Positions 42,059 to 50,379 are shown, counted from the stretch's first letter. The stretch is 64,000 nt of DNA from Streptomyces hundungensis (GCF_003627815.1 NZ_CP032698.1:1-64000); one strand, 5' to 3'. Numbers and translations: made by a program. The notes: generated by a model not told the origin, from the sequence alone.

Positions 42059-42727
42059 TCAGGAAGGGCGTCTGCCGCGCACGATGACCGTGCCCGAAAG
42101 GCCTTCCTTCGTGGGTGGCGGCGGCACCGTCCACGCTTCCTCCTCGGTGAAGCCCGCCGCTTCGAGGAAGTCCAGCCACTCGCCCGGCGCATACGACCAG
42201 CGGTGTGCCGGCAGCACGTCGGTGTGCGGAGTCCGGCCGTGCTCACCGTCCTCGGGCGGCCGGTGCGAGAACACCAGCACGCCGCCCGGCTTCAGCCGGT
42301 CCCAGATCAGCGGCAGCAGTACCTCGGGGTCACAGAACCAGACGCCGCCGAACACGGAGACCACGGCGTCGAACTCCTCACGGCACCGGGTGAGGAACCG
42401 CTCGGCCGTGTCGTGGTGGAGCTCCAGGCGGTCGCCGTGCGCGGCACGCGCGGCGTCGACCTGGGCGCGTGACACGTCGACGCCGACGGCGCGGCCGCCG
42501 AGCGAGGCGAGGTGGGCCAGGTTCGCGCACGCCCCGAACCCGAGGTCGAGGACGCTCGTGCCCGGTCCGCACGGGATGAGCTCAACGCCCGGCCCGTGCG
42601 CAGGGAATAGCGTCCACTGCGTGAAGTGGAACCGCTCCGGGCCGCGCGCCCAAATCTGGTTGCGGTCCCTCGTGGCGTACGCGTCCCAGGCGGCTTCCTC
42701 GCTCGCGTATGGGGTGTCCTCGTCCAT
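42059..42727 (-). CDS. Class I SAM-dependent methyltransferase
   Basis: 222 aa. Motif I is VLDLGFGACANLAHL, with the acidic end of strand 2 in AVGVDVSRAQVDAAR, and motif IV-like AVVSVFGGVWFCDPE. The C-terminus (YAPGEWLDFLEAAGFTEEE) is typical. Start ATG 42727 behind GGGAGGGG. The target is unknown; its position suggests modification of a peptide or small molecule made by the locus. Confidence 0.82.
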   Translation of the reverse strand: MDEDTPYASEEAAWDAYATRDRNQIWARGPERFHFTQWTLFPAHGPGVELIPCGPGTSVLDLGFGACANLAHLASLGGRAVGVDVSRAQVDAARAAHGDRLELHHDTAERFLTRCREEFDAVVSVFGGVWFCDPEVLLPLIWDRLKPGGVLVFSHRPPEDGEHGRTPHTDVLPAHRWSYAPGEWLDFLEAAGFTEEEAWTVPPPPTKEGLSGTVIVRGRRPS

Positions 42728-42760
42728 GCTTTCCCCTCCCGGCTGGTGGTGCTGGATAGT

Positions 42761-42822
42761 GCGGGCCCGGCACCCAGCGGGGCTCCACGGGGCGGGATTT
42801 GCCGCCTCGGGGCCGGGCCCGC
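42761..42822. terminator. Long inverted repeat downstream of the 61-aa peptide gene
   Basis: GCGGGCCCGGC (42761-42771) pairs with GCCGGGCCCGC (42812-42822); the 40 bases between hold a smaller GGCGG/CCGCC stem. It starts 19 bases after the peptide stop and probably ends its transcript. Confidence 0.6.
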
Positions 42823-42840
42823 AGGCCCCTCTGCTGTCGG

Positions 42841-43026
42841 TCAGAGGGACGACTGGAATGCCGACGCGGCTGGCTGTGCGGCCGCCGCCGGCGCGGTCGC
42901 GCGGAGCAGTACGCGCGGCCGGTCGCCGCGGGCGAGCGCGGTGGCGCGGTCCGCCAGCGACCGGCGGCCGCGAAGCGCTGGCGGGCCGGTCAACTTCGCG
43001 GCGGCCCCCGAAACGAGCTGATTCAC
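42841..43026 (-). CDS. 61-aa peptide, candidate RiPP precursor
   Basis: GTG at 43026 has a strong AGGAG site five bases away. The peptide starts MNQLVSGAAAKLTGPPALRG, has a basic middle (LADRATALARGDRPRVLL) and an alanine/proline/serine-rich end (APAAAAQPAASAFQSSL). It is a separate small unit, with a 14-bp inverted repeat before it and a hairpin after it, between two methyltransferase genes and near a RiPP-type ATP-grasp. That is where a precursor would be expected. The sequence itself matches no precursor family I know, so the assignment is inference. Confidence 0.5.
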   Translation of the reverse strand: MNQLVSGAAAKLTGPPALRGRRSLADRATALARGDRPRVLLRATAPAAAAQPAASAFQSSL

Positions 43027-43058
43027 GGTGCTGCTCCTGTCGGTCCAAGGAGTGGGCA

Positions 43059-43114
43059 CAGTCCGTCCGCCACTCGCTCGGGCCCGGGGAGGTGTGGGCC
43101 TGGCGGACGGACTG
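43059..43114. promoter_or_regulatory. 14-bp perfect inverted repeat before the peptide gene
   Basis: CAGTCCGTCCGCCA (43059-43072) and TGGCGGACGGACTG (43101-43114) are exact complements 28 bases apart, 33-88 bases upstream of the peptide start. It may terminate the upstream methyltransferase message, bind a dimeric regulator, or form a leader structure controlling the peptide. Confidence 0.55.
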
Positions 43115-43270
43115 CGCCAGGGGGCCCGGCACGACACGCTCATGGGTGGGAAACCACGGTTCCAGTTCGGTTGAAAACGAGGTCGAGCGGGGTCGTGCCG
43201 GGGGGCTTGCTACCGCCAGCTGGCCGGGACACGGGCATGGAACCCTTCACCGGCCGGCAGGCGGAATCCT

Positions 43271-43924
43271 TTACGCGAGGCTGGAGTCCACGGGGTTCTG
43301 CAAGACGAGCGCGATCGTCTCGCCGTCCGCGTCCAGCCTGTAGTGGTCCAGGGACCGCCACCGCTGCCGTAGCGCCGACAGCTGGTCCTTGGTCAATCCA
43401 CGGTGCGGCACCTGGTGCGCGCCCGTCTCGGGCGCCGCGGGCAGCTTCTCCGCGACCTTCGTCACGACGTGCAGCACACCCTCCGGGGCGAGCCACCGCC
43501 GGACGTCGGTCAGGAACCGGGCCACGTCCAGGTACGACAGCGACAGACGGCACGTCACGATGTCAATACTGTTCGGCGCCAGGAACGCCGGGATCGGGTC
43601 CGTGTTGACGTCCCACCGCTCGTACGTCGGATGCTGCCCGGCCCGCGCGCCGAGCGACAGGTTCCGCGCCTTCGACAGCGCCACCGACGAGAAGTCGAAA
43701 CCGCGCACCTCGGTACCCATGGCTGCCAGGGCCCGCGTCCACTCGCCCGTGCCGCAGCCGATGTCCACGGCCCGGCAGCCGACCCGCATGTCATTTGCCT
43801 CACGGATCGTCCGCACGGACCTCTTGAACAGGGCGGCTTCGTTCCTGGTCACCGGCTCAAAGACGGCGCCGTGCCGGTACGCGAGGTCCCAGTGCGCTGC
43901 GGTGCGTTGCTCCTCGATGATCAC
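43271..43924 (-). CDS. Class I SAM-dependent methyltransferase
   Basis: 217 aa. It has DIGCGTGEWTRALAAMG (motif I), EVRGFDFSSVALSKAR and DIVTCRLSLSYLDVARFL. The substrate is unknown. The GTG at 43924 overlaps the stop of the 62-aa gene (GTGA), so these two are translationally coupled. The strong inverted repeat at 43059-43114 lies downstream. Confidence 0.85.
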   Translation of the reverse strand: MIIEEQRTAAHWDLAYRHGAVFEPVTRNEAALFKRSVRTIREANDMRVGCRAVDIGCGTGEWTRALAAMGTEVRGFDFSSVALSKARNLSLGARAGQHPTYERWDVNTDPIPAFLAPNSIDIVTCRLSLSYLDVARFLTDVRRWLAPEGVLHVVTKVAEKLPAAPETGAHQVPHRGLTKDQLSALRQRWRSLDHYRLDADGETIALVLQNPVDSSLA

Positions 43925-44109
43925 GCGGCGTCCCCCTCGGGCCCGGACTGCACGAAGTACGCGAAGCGCCGGGAGTTGGACGTGCGGCGCAGGTCGGCGT
44001 CGGCCGCGACACCGAAGACATTGACCAGCTCGGGCCCGGACAGGGCCGGAAGGAGCTCGCCGAGGGCCTGCTGCGGCACTCGGCGCGGAAGCGGCGACGG
44101 GGTGAACAT
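43921..44109 (-). CDS. 62-aa conserved-looking small protein
   Basis: The ATG at 44109 has GGAAGG upstream. The sequence begins MFTPSPLPRRVPQQALGELL and ends with RRFAYFVQSGPEGDAA. It is coupled to the following methyltransferase. It could be a precursor peptide, a carrier or recognition protein, or a fragment of a larger methyltransferase-associated protein. No family recognised. Confidence 0.55.
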   Translation of the reverse strand: MFTPSPLPRRVPQQALGELLPALSGPELVNVFGVAADADLRRTSNSRRFAYFVQSGPEGDAA

Positions 44110-44121
44110 CGGGGGCCTTCC

Positions 44122-44244
44122 TCAACGGGTGGACAGGAGTAGGAGAGACATGCTGATCACGACGCAGACGGCGACGATGCCGGCTGGGGGAGCCAGTGAC
44201 GCCAGCGCTTGTCGAGCCACGCGACGTGCCGGTTGGCCCGGCAT
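44122..44244 (-). CDS. Single-pass membrane peptide, 40 aa
   Basis: It starts MPGQPARRVARQALASLAPP and ends in one hydrophobic helix (GIVAVCVVISMSLLLLSTR). The basic N-terminus would stay in the cytoplasm. There is no clear ribosome site; it starts eight bases after the end of the upstream gene, so coupling is possible. Small size makes this uncertain. Confidence 0.35.
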   Translation of the reverse strand: MPGQPARRVARQALASLAPPAGIVAVCVVISMSLLLLSTR

Positions 44245-44251
44245 AACCGGT

Positions 44252-44740
44252 TCACGCGGCGGTCTCCGGCACAACCAGCGCCACGAACGCCGGCCGACCG
44301 CACAGGAACGCAAGCTGCGCCAGGTATTCGTCCGCGTCCGGGCTGATGTGCCGCCGGTTCAGGACGATCACGCCGTCGGCGAAGCCCTCGTGGACGTACC
44401 GCCGCACCATGAGCCAGTCCTTGCGCTGCATCGGCGGCAGCATGCCTGCCGGGTCGACGAACATCCTCGTCATGTGCCAGCCACGGCGCACCGCTTCCGT
44501 GCGGAGCATCTGCTCGACGTCGGCCGGGGCCTCGCCGAACGTGACCTGGACGTACCCGGCGACGCGGCGCCGGCGGCAGGCCCGGCCCGCAAGGGCCATG
44601 TCGTTCATACGCTGACGCTTCCGGAACAGCAGCTCACCAGCCGTCGGCTGCTGGCCGCGTATCCCGGTGATCTCGGCGTGCGACTCGTGGTCGCGGTCCA
44701 TCCAGTCGGATCGTGCTCGTCGTGCCGTGCTCGGTGACAT
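44252..44740 (-). CDS. Resolvase-like N-terminal-domain protein, 162 aa
   Basis: The core (VAGYVQVTFGEAPADVEQML, WLMVRRYVHEGFADGVIVL, NRRHISPDADEYLAQLAFL) resembles the serine-recombinase N-terminal fold but without a catalytic Ser-Arg pair in the usual place. It is probably not a recombinase. Similar stand-alone proteins occur beside Streptomyces biosynthetic and regulatory genes. Start ATG 44740, first gene of the minus-strand run. Confidence 0.5.
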   Translation of the reverse strand: MSPSTARRARSDWMDRDHESHAEITGIRGQQPTAGELLFRKRQRMNDMALAGRACRRRRVAGYVQVTFGEAPADVEQMLRTEAVRRGWHMTRMFVDPAGMLPPMQRKDWLMVRRYVHEGFADGVIVLNRRHISPDADEYLAQLAFLCGRPAFVALVVPETAA

Positions 44741-45042
44741 GGGGGTGTCTCCGTCAGTGGGACGTCTAGTGGTCTGGCGAGCACCGCCCCTGACCAGCGT
44801 GGAGGGGGTGTCAGGAGCGGCGCCCAGACAGCCGGCGAGGGGGTAAGCCCGGCCTTGAGCAGCCACAGGCGAGGCAGGGTGAACATAGAAAAATCCCACC
44901 AACTGGCGTACGGCCAGGGCCTGTTGCTCGTTCAGCATGGACCCATTGCGGGGAGTGATGCAATATGAACGTCGAGACCCGCAAAAGAACATTCGGCCGG
45001 ACGGCATCGTCAGACCAGTCGACGACGTGCCAGACTGCGCCC
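44741..45042. other. Divergent promoter region
   Basis: About 300 bases between the minus-strand run and the plus-strand XRE gene. No gene was recognised. It is locally less GC-rich around 44,885-44,970 (ATAGAAAAAT, GCAATATGAA), consistent with promoters for both directions. Confidence 0.45.
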
Positions 45043-45927
45043 ATGACTCAGAAGTCCGCGCCCATGACGGGAAAAACGGCGCTGCCGACCATCAAGCGCC
45101 GCCGGGTCGGCGCCCAACTGAGGCGCTGGCGTGCGGAGATGCCATCAGGTGAGGCAGCGAAGCTCATGGGCTGGAGCAGTCCGCGCCTGAGCAGGGTGGA
45201 GCGAGGGTTGTACAAGATCTCGGCCACGGACGTGCGCAAGATCTGCGGCTTCTACGGCATCGAGGACAACTCGGCGATCGAGGAGGTGGCGAAGGTCGCG
45301 GAGGAGCCACCTGGCGGTGGATGGTGGGCGCCATACGTCGGCCGCGTGAGCCAGCCCTACCTCGACTTCGTGGAGCTGGAAGCTGAAGCAGAGACGATCT
45401 GTACACACCACCCGGTTGTGATTCCTGGTCTGTTGCAATCCGCAGGCTACGTACGCGAGATCATTGGCCGCGACCCGCTCTCACCAGTCAAGGAGCAAAC
45501 CGCCGAACAGCTAGTTTCGATTCGCCTGGCACGTCAAGAACTGCTCAGCCGCACTGACACGCCGGTCAACGTCCACGCGATCCTGCCCGAATCAGCTCTG
45601 CACGCACGCTTCGAAAACCCTGCGGTCATGCGTGATCAGCTACGCAAGCTGCTCGACATCGCGGAGAGACCGAGCACGAAGGTGCAGATCGTTCCCCTGA
45701 CGGCAAGGCCCGGCGTCGGCTCCAACGGCCCGATCACCGTCATGTCGTTCCGCCACCCTTGGTCGCCGGTCGCAAGCCTGGACAACTCGATGGGCGGCAC
45801 GCACACCGAGGACGCAGAGACAGTCGACTACCACGCAACGCTATTCGACAAGTTGGCGAACACAGCACTTCCCGTGGACAAGACACGGGATCTCATCAGC
45901 GAGTACCTGGAAGGACTCCACAAGTGA
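45043..45927 (+). CDS. XRE regulator with DUF5753 (WhiJ-like)
   Basis: 294 aa. HTH about residues 20-75 (RVGAQLRRWRAEMPSGEAAKL; WSSPRLSRVERGLYKIS) followed by the long DUF5753 domain (YLDFVELEAEAETICTHHP, VIPGLLQSAGYVREII, ALHARFENPAVMRDQLRKLL, TEDAETVDYHATLFDKL). Together with the DUF397 partner this is the Streptomyces WhiJ/BldB-type pair that influences differentiation or secondary metabolism. Several in-frame starts exist (44965, 45043, 45064); 45043 is chosen by fit to the HTH, without a clear ribosome site. Confidence 0.85.
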   Translation: MTQKSAPMTGKTALPTIKRRRVGAQLRRWRAEMPSGEAAKLMGWSSPRLSRVERGLYKISATDVRKICGFYGIEDNSAIEEVAKVAEEPPGGGWWAPYVGRVSQPYLDFVELEAEAETICTHHPVVIPGLLQSAGYVREIIGRDPLSPVKEQTAEQLVSIRLARQELLSRTDTPVNVHAILPESALHARFENPAVMRDQLRKLLDIAERPSTKVQIVPLTARPGVGSNGPITVMSFRHPWSPVASLDNSMGGTHTEDAETVDYHATLFDKLANTALPVDKTRDLISEYLEGLHK

Positions 45928-46154
45928 GCAACAAGAAGATCTACACGGCGCCGGAGCTGGTAGGCGCCCACTGGCGGAAGTCGTCGTACAGCGGTGACAA
46001 CTCGGGCCAGTGCGTGGAGGTAGCCGACCTTATCGACACCTCGTACGCGGGCGTCGCCGTCCGCGACTCGAAGAACCCCGCCGGCCCAGCGCTGCTGCTC
46101 GACCCGCAGGTGTTCGCGGGCTTCATCGGCGACGTCGCCCACGGTCGGATCTGA
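45924..46154 (+). CDS. DUF397 protein
   Basis: 76 aa with the DUF397 signature: WRKSSYSGDNSGQCVEVADL, VAVRDSKNPAGPALLLD and FAGFIGDV. The GTG overlaps the XRE stop (GTGA). DUF397 proteins act with the neighbouring WhiJ-like regulator. The transcript ends at the strong hairpin at 46172. Confidence 0.9.
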   Translation: MSNKKIYTAPELVGAHWRKSSYSGDNSGQCVEVADLIDTSYAGVAVRDSKNPAGPALLLDPQVFAGFIGDVAHGRI

Positions 46155-46171
46155 GCCGCGCCACCTAGAGG

Positions 46172-46216
46172 ACTGGCCCGCTTCCCCCACGTCGAGTGCG
46201 GGGGAAGCGGGCCAGT
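46172..46216. terminator. 17-bp stem terminator
   Basis: ACTGGCCCGCTTCCCCC (46172-46188) and GGGGGAAGCGGGCCAGT (46200-46216) form a perfect 17-bp stem with an 11-base loop, 18 bases after the DUF397 stop. Confidence 0.85.
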
Positions 46217-46412
46217 GTCGTACATACGTACCCGAAGGCGCCGTCAGCCTACCGGCGCATCCTGACGCAGGTCAGCTCCTCGGCATCCGCAGCGAGAAGG
46301 GCATCCGCTGGGGTGGGCGCCCCCTCAACACCGCGGCGTGACCACCGCAGAACCACTCGGACATACGGCGCACGGCCCCCTCGTGAAAGGCTGGACAGCA
46401 TGAGCGGGCCGT

Positions 46413-46970
46413 TTGAAGAAACCAGAACTTCAGGTGTTCCTGGAATCACTGCACAGCGGCGAGCTCCTTTCCGGCACTGTCGCAGCGATCGAACCCTTCG
46501 GCGTGTTCGTCGCCCTGGACGAAGGCCCCGACCACCCGGTCTTCCCCGGCGGCGTCGGGTTCATCACGAGCCCCGAACTGTCATGGCGGCGCATCGAAGC
46601 AGCCTCAGACGTCGTTCAGGTCGGGCAGCGCATCACCTGTGAGTTTCTCCAGTTCGACACGTGGAACGCAGAGGCCAGACTGTCCCTGCGGGCGACGCAA
46701 CCCGACCCCTTCCAGGCGTTCGCCGACCGCACCGCGGTGGGCCAGAAACTGCACGGACGGGTCACCAAGCTGGTGCCGTTCGGCGCCTTCGTGCAGGTCG
46801 CCGACGGCATCGAGGGGCTAGTCCACTTGCGAGAGCTCGCCCGGACGCCCGCGGACGCACCGGAAGATGTCGTCCGACTCGGCGACAAGACCACGGTCAT
46901 CGTCACCGAAGTCGATCGGGAACAACGCAGGCTCGTCCTCTCCCGCCGCCAGGCCACCCTTGACCGCTGA
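46413..46970 (+). CDS. Protein with two S1 RNA-binding domains
   Basis: Two OB-fold S1 repeats: GELLSGTVAAIEPFGVFVALD with PELSWRRIEAASDVVQVGQ, and GQKLHGRVTKLVPFGAFVQVA with GIEGLVHLRELA and LSRRQATLDR. S1 repeats bind RNA, often in translation. The frame opens with TTG at 46413. An ATG at 46400 with AAAGG upstream reads MSGPFEE in another frame, which resembles the expected N-terminus, so a one-base shift near 46420 is possible. Confidence 0.8.
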   Translation: MKKPELQVFLESLHSGELLSGTVAAIEPFGVFVALDEGPDHPVFPGGVGFITSPELSWRRIEAASDVVQVGQRITCEFLQFDTWNAEARLSLRATQPDPFQAFADRTAVGQKLHGRVTKLVPFGAFVQVADGIEGLVHLRELARTPADAPEDVVRLGDKTTVIVTEVDREQRRLVLSRRQATLDR

Positions 46971-47205
46971 CTCCCCTCACCGGAGAGCGCACCGCGCAGT
47001 GACGAACGAGCTCCTACACGGCGAACCCATGCGGTCACAGCACTAGCAGGTCGGTGCCAGCGGGAGCGTGCGGAGCCGCGCGCACTGGAACTGGCGGTGT
47101 GCTGTGTGGCGATCTGGCTGCGGGCAGCCGGGGCGGGGGCGCATCGTGGGTTCCGGGAAGCTTGGCCGCCATGGCTGGGCAGTCGGCTCCGGGTGGAAGG
47201 GGACT

Positions 47206-47820
47206 GTGTTGTACGGGGAGCGGAGCGGATGGTGCAGGGACGGGTTTGTGTCGCATGAGGGCATGGTGGGGGTGCTGCTGGCTGATGGCAGCGAGCCGAA
47301 GCCAGCGCTTTTCGACCTGGGCAGCGGCAGCAATTTCCACGAATCGGCCTTCTGGCGCCACTACGACGGGAAGTTCCGCCGGCCGGTAGCGGCCTCGATG
47401 CGAGGCCGGTGCGCGTGCGGCTGGCGCGGGACGACGACCTACCCCATCAACTGGGAGGAAGTCCGCGAGAACGGCGACCCCGACGCGTACGACACTTCAG
47501 GACCGTACACAGACTGGGCGGCCCACCTGGATGAGGTTGCCGAGCGGGCCGTTCAGCTGCCCGATGACCTAACCGGGCTGCTGAAGCAGGTTCACGAGCG
47601 GTTGAACCGGCTCATGATGGAGGACGACGACGCGCTCGCGACGGTGCTGAAGGCCTGCGACGAGATGGAGGCGATCATCGCCGCGACCGGCCCGGAAGCC
47701 GCCCGGATTCTTGACCGCGACCAGGCCGAAACCCTGGCCCGGGCCGCCGCGGACCTCGGCATGACCCAGGAGGCGGCCCGCTCGCGCCTCGTGCACTACC
47801 AGCACCTCGCCTGGCGCTGA
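47206..47820 (+). CDS. Hypothetical protein, 204 aa
   Basis: The GTG at 47206 lies behind GGAAGGGG. N-terminal half: VGVLLADGSEPKPALFDLGS, HYDGKFRRPVAASMRGRCAC, GWRGTTTYPINWEE (one C-x-C). C-terminal half: helical, including LNRLMMEDDDALATVLKACDE and ending LGMTQEAARSRLVHYQHLAWR, reminiscent of an HTH or coiled coil. Function unknown. A convergent gene follows after a hairpin. Confidence 0.6.
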   Translation: MLYGERSGWCRDGFVSHEGMVGVLLADGSEPKPALFDLGSGSNFHESAFWRHYDGKFRRPVAASMRGRCACGWRGTTTYPINWEEVRENGDPDAYDTSGPYTDWAAHLDEVAERAVQLPDDLTGLLKQVHERLNRLMMEDDDALATVLKACDEMEAIIAATGPEAARILDRDQAETLARAAADLGMTQEAARSRLVHYQHLAWR

Positions 47821-47847
47821 CCTGCCGGCTACCACGACTCGGCAGGT
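47820..47847. terminator. Hairpin between convergent genes
   Basis: ACCTGCCG and CGGCAGGT flank 12 bases directly at the stop of the 47206 gene. Confidence 0.55.
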
Positions 47848-47969
47848 GTGACGCCAGGCCCTGAGCGGTGCGTACGCCGTGAGCCCGTTCGTACGCTGCC
47901 GTGCTGGGCCGGGAGGGCCCCGCACGTCTGCCATTGTCCCAGAGGTCCCCGGGCCAGCTTGCGGTGTCG

Positions 47970-48775
47970 TCAGTGGGCGATGCCGTCGATGATCTCGCGG
48001 GCGCCTTGCCGGAGCAGAGAGACTGCGACGGCTGTGCCGAGGGTCGCAGGATCGAGGCCGTCATCACGGGCTGGAGCGTGAGGGAGTCGGCGCCCTCGCC
48101 GATCCAGCGGGCGGCCTGCACCAGGACGTCACGGTCCGCACGGCCGGGTTCGAGCTGGAGACCGCGCCGGTGACCGGCCCGCGGATCGGTCGCCATAAGA
48201 GCTTTGAACGGGTCGTACAGGCTGGTGTGTACGGCCACGTTCGGGTTCACGGCGACGTCGCGGTGCCCGGCTTCGTCCAACGCGGTGCGGACCGCACGGA
48301 TGGAGCCGTCGAGCATGGCGGTCGGCGAGACGGCGTCCGCCCCGGCGTCCGCGTGCTGCACCGCCATCGCGGCCATCAGCCCGTACGTCGCAGGCAGGTC
48401 GAAGTCCCCGTCGGCGGTGCGCAGCACGCATTCGCCGTGGTCGGTCCACGAGCAGCCACAAACCTTCGTGGTGACGGCGAGGCCGGGAGCGGTCGCCTTC
48501 ACGAACCCGATCGCCCGGACCATGCGGTTCCCGGGCGCGAGGGCGCCCGTGGCGTGGGCATCGCGGTCGTGGCCGTAGGCGAACACCTTCACGCCGACGA
48601 TGCCGAGGGCGGCCCAGCGCGCGACGGTCTCCGGGATCTCACCGGCAGGGGACGCGCCGGGAAGATCGGTGGTGACGGGGTGATCGTCGGGAAGTGCGAG
48701 GAGCGGCGCGCTGAGGTCGGCCGCCGTGAGGACGGGGCCGCGGTACAGACTGCGGATGGCGCTGCGCGCCCGCAC
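47970..48775 (-). pseudogene. Non-canonical ALAD-like (porphobilinogen synthase-like) protein, frameshifted near 48060
   Basis: The alpha/beta-barrel of delta-aminolevulinate dehydratase is recognisable: VVGVKVFAYG-like strand, VTTKVCGCSWTDHGECVL (zinc cysteines), ADAGADAVSPTAMLDGSI, VRTALDEAGH and [15 protein letters not shown]. Where ALAD has its two Schiff-base lysines (AYSAKYASAF and VKPALPYLD), this protein has VAVHTSLYDPF and LTLQPVMTG, so both are missing. The C-terminus ([16 protein letters not shown] and on to EIIDGIAH) is in another frame; the span is 3n-1 bases. At about 268 aa it is also shorter than ALAD. A normal haem role is unlikely. Start GTG 48775 is tentative. Confidence 0.6.
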
Positions 48776-49007
48776 CGGGTTGATCCCGGCAGGGGCAGCG
48801 GTGTCCCTGAGCGGTGAGCGTCATGGGGTCGAGTAGATACCGACAGGGCGTCGGAAAGCAGGGCGCACGGGCTCGCCACCGGCGCATAGAACCCGGGCGA
48901 GTGCTCCGTACTGAGCGCCTCACCTGTTCGCAGCCGGGGCTACGGTCCCGGTCGGGTCAGCGGAGAGCTTCCGGGTTGTCGACGCCTTTGATCGTGGTGC
49001 CGAGTTC
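48776..49007. other. Intergenic stretch, no gene
   Basis: About 230 bases between the ALAD-like start and a regulator remnant. Short open frames only. Confidence 0.4.
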
Positions 49008-49153
49008 CTACTCGATCTTGTTCAGCGCGGCCAGTTCGCCGTCGACCGAGTACGCGGCGCCGGACAGGAAGCCTCGGCGGTCCAAGTCATCCCTCCAGAT
49101 CGGCATCAGGGCGTCCAGCGGGTCGTCGCCGATGGACAGTCCGATGCTGTCAT
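49008..49153 (-). pseudogene. Remnant of an XRE-type regulator
   Basis: The frame reads SIGLSIGDDPLDALMPIWRD, then DLDRRGFLSGAAYSVDGELA, and stops at 49008. Streptomyces XRE regulators often have a similar NDPL-W-D-ERR-L-AA linker after the HTH. No start and no HTH precede it here. I take it as a leftover of a decayed regulator. Confidence 0.3.
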
Positions 49154-49300
49154 TCTCCCAGTCGGCCGTCCGCGACGATGACCTGCCGTACGCGACCCGA
49201 ACCGTCGCGGCGGTACCAAACCTGACCCAGGATTAGATGGCCAGACAGCCACAGTGGGTAAAGCCTCGGTGCCGGGGTCAGTACGCGCCGCAGACGACCG

Positions 49301-49903
49301 TCAGGCTGATCCCCATCCGGCTTCTTCTGCCAGGGTGGGCCACCCCATATACACGGCATGGCCGGGGGTCAGCGGTGCCGTCGCCGATCGTTCGGGATTG
49401 GGCAAGCCGCAGAGTCGCATGCGTAGGTTGGTTCGGATTCTCTCTGCCTCCCATGTACCGATCCCCTCCGCGAAGGCCTTGAAGGTCTGGCCGCAGGCCA
49501 GGGACCACAGCAGAGCCATGCTCTCGTCCGGGAGGTGGCCGGGATGCTGGGGACGTGGGTGGTCTACCAGGCGATGGCGCAGCGCGAGGGCGACCAGGCC
49601 GGCGCGGGTGGTCCGATGGCCGACACGTTTGATCAGTTTCCGGACGCACCACGACACTTGGTCAGGACTGACGGCGAGTGCTTCTGCGATGGCCCTGTCC
49701 GTGCTGCCGATGACGAGGAGTTCCAGGATCTTTCGTTCTAGCGTGCCGAGGTCCTCGAGCCCCGCAGGGCAGATGCCGTCGAGGACTCCGGGGGGTTTTG
49801 CCCGGCAAAGGCGTGCGTGGACGTAATGATCAGAGGCGCCGACGGGACCATCGTGGGTTCTCTCCGCGCGGAGCGGAACTGTGCGGTCTGTCTGGCTGCT
49901 CAT
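49301..49903 (-). CDS. LuxR-type HTH protein
   Basis: 200 aa. The GerE/LuxR helix-turn-helix is in the middle: LGTLERKILELLVIGSTDRAIAEALAVSPD (residues about 50-80, quoted in two parts by position) followed by VSWCVRKLIKRVGHRTTRAGLV. No receiver domain precedes it. The C-terminal half repeats LuxR-like features more weakly (LLWSLACGQTFKAFAEGIGT). ATG at 49903 overlaps the stop of the upstream gene, so the two are coupled. Confidence 0.75.
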   Translation of the reverse strand: MSSQTDRTVPLRAERTHDGPVGASDHYVHARLCRAKPPGVLDGICPAGLEDLGTLERKILELLVIGSTDRAIAEALAVSPDQVSWCVRKLIKRVGHRTTRAGLVALALRHRLVDHPRPQHPGHLPDESMALLWSLACGQTFKAFAEGIGTWEAERIRTNLRMRLCGLPNPERSATAPLTPGHAVYMGWPTLAEEAGWGSA

Positions 49904-50379
49904 GACAACCCTCGCGGGAGCGTTCGGTTCGCTGGTATCAGTCGCGCTCTTTCCGCGGGTTGCTCCTGCCGCTGGACTGTCGGGTCCTCGGTAGTCAGGC
50001 GCAGGAGTGCGCGGCAGTGGCGTGCGAGGTCGCGTACAGCGTCGTGAGCGAGTTCCGGGTCGCTGGGCAGGCTGGCCGTGGCCTTGTCCTGGATGAACAG
50101 AAGGGCGAGTGCGAGTAGTTCAGCGGATGGGTTGCCCTCGCGGAGTTCGACGGAGATACGTTCGGCCATGGTGGAGGCCAGGGGGCGCAGGTACTCGCGC
50201 AGACGTTTCTGCCGGCGAGCACTCGTTTCTGGCGAAGGCACGGTCGAGCAGCGGTCGAGGATGCTGTCGATCGTCTCGGTGATGTCGTCGGCGTCCAACG
50301 GCCTCGGTGTCCCGGGCGCGATGCCATCCGCAGGCCAGCCGAGCTGCGGGCTGTGTGCGGGAGAGCTCGAGAGGGTCAC
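49900..50379 (-). CDS. Hypothetical protein, 159 aa
   Basis: GTG at 50379 with a strong GGAGGG. Helical and acidic: DADDITETIDSILDRCSTVP, LREYLRPLASTMAERISVEL, LALALLFIQDKATASL and RDLARHCRALLRLT. Family not recognised. It lies between a small frameshifted gene and the LuxR-type gene, overlapping both (GTGA and ATGA), so the three form one operon. Confidence 0.65.
   Translation of the reverse strand: MTLSSSPAHSPQLGWPADGIAPGTPRPLDADDITETIDSILDRCSTVPSPETSARRQKRLREYLRPLASTMAERISVELREGNPSAELLALALLFIQDKATASLPSDPELAHDAVRDLARHCRALLRLTTEDPTVQRQEQPAERARLIPANRTLPRGLS

Noticed and set aside
42841..43026. Calling the 61-aa peptide a graspetide precursor outright
   Set aside because: It lacks the usual Thr/Ser plus Asp/Glu core repeats of graspetides; only its position and expression signals suggest a precursor.
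44252..44740. Calling the 162-aa protein a serine recombinase
   Set aside because: The fold looks resolvase-like but no catalytic serine with the expected Arg context was found and the C-terminal DNA-binding part is absent.
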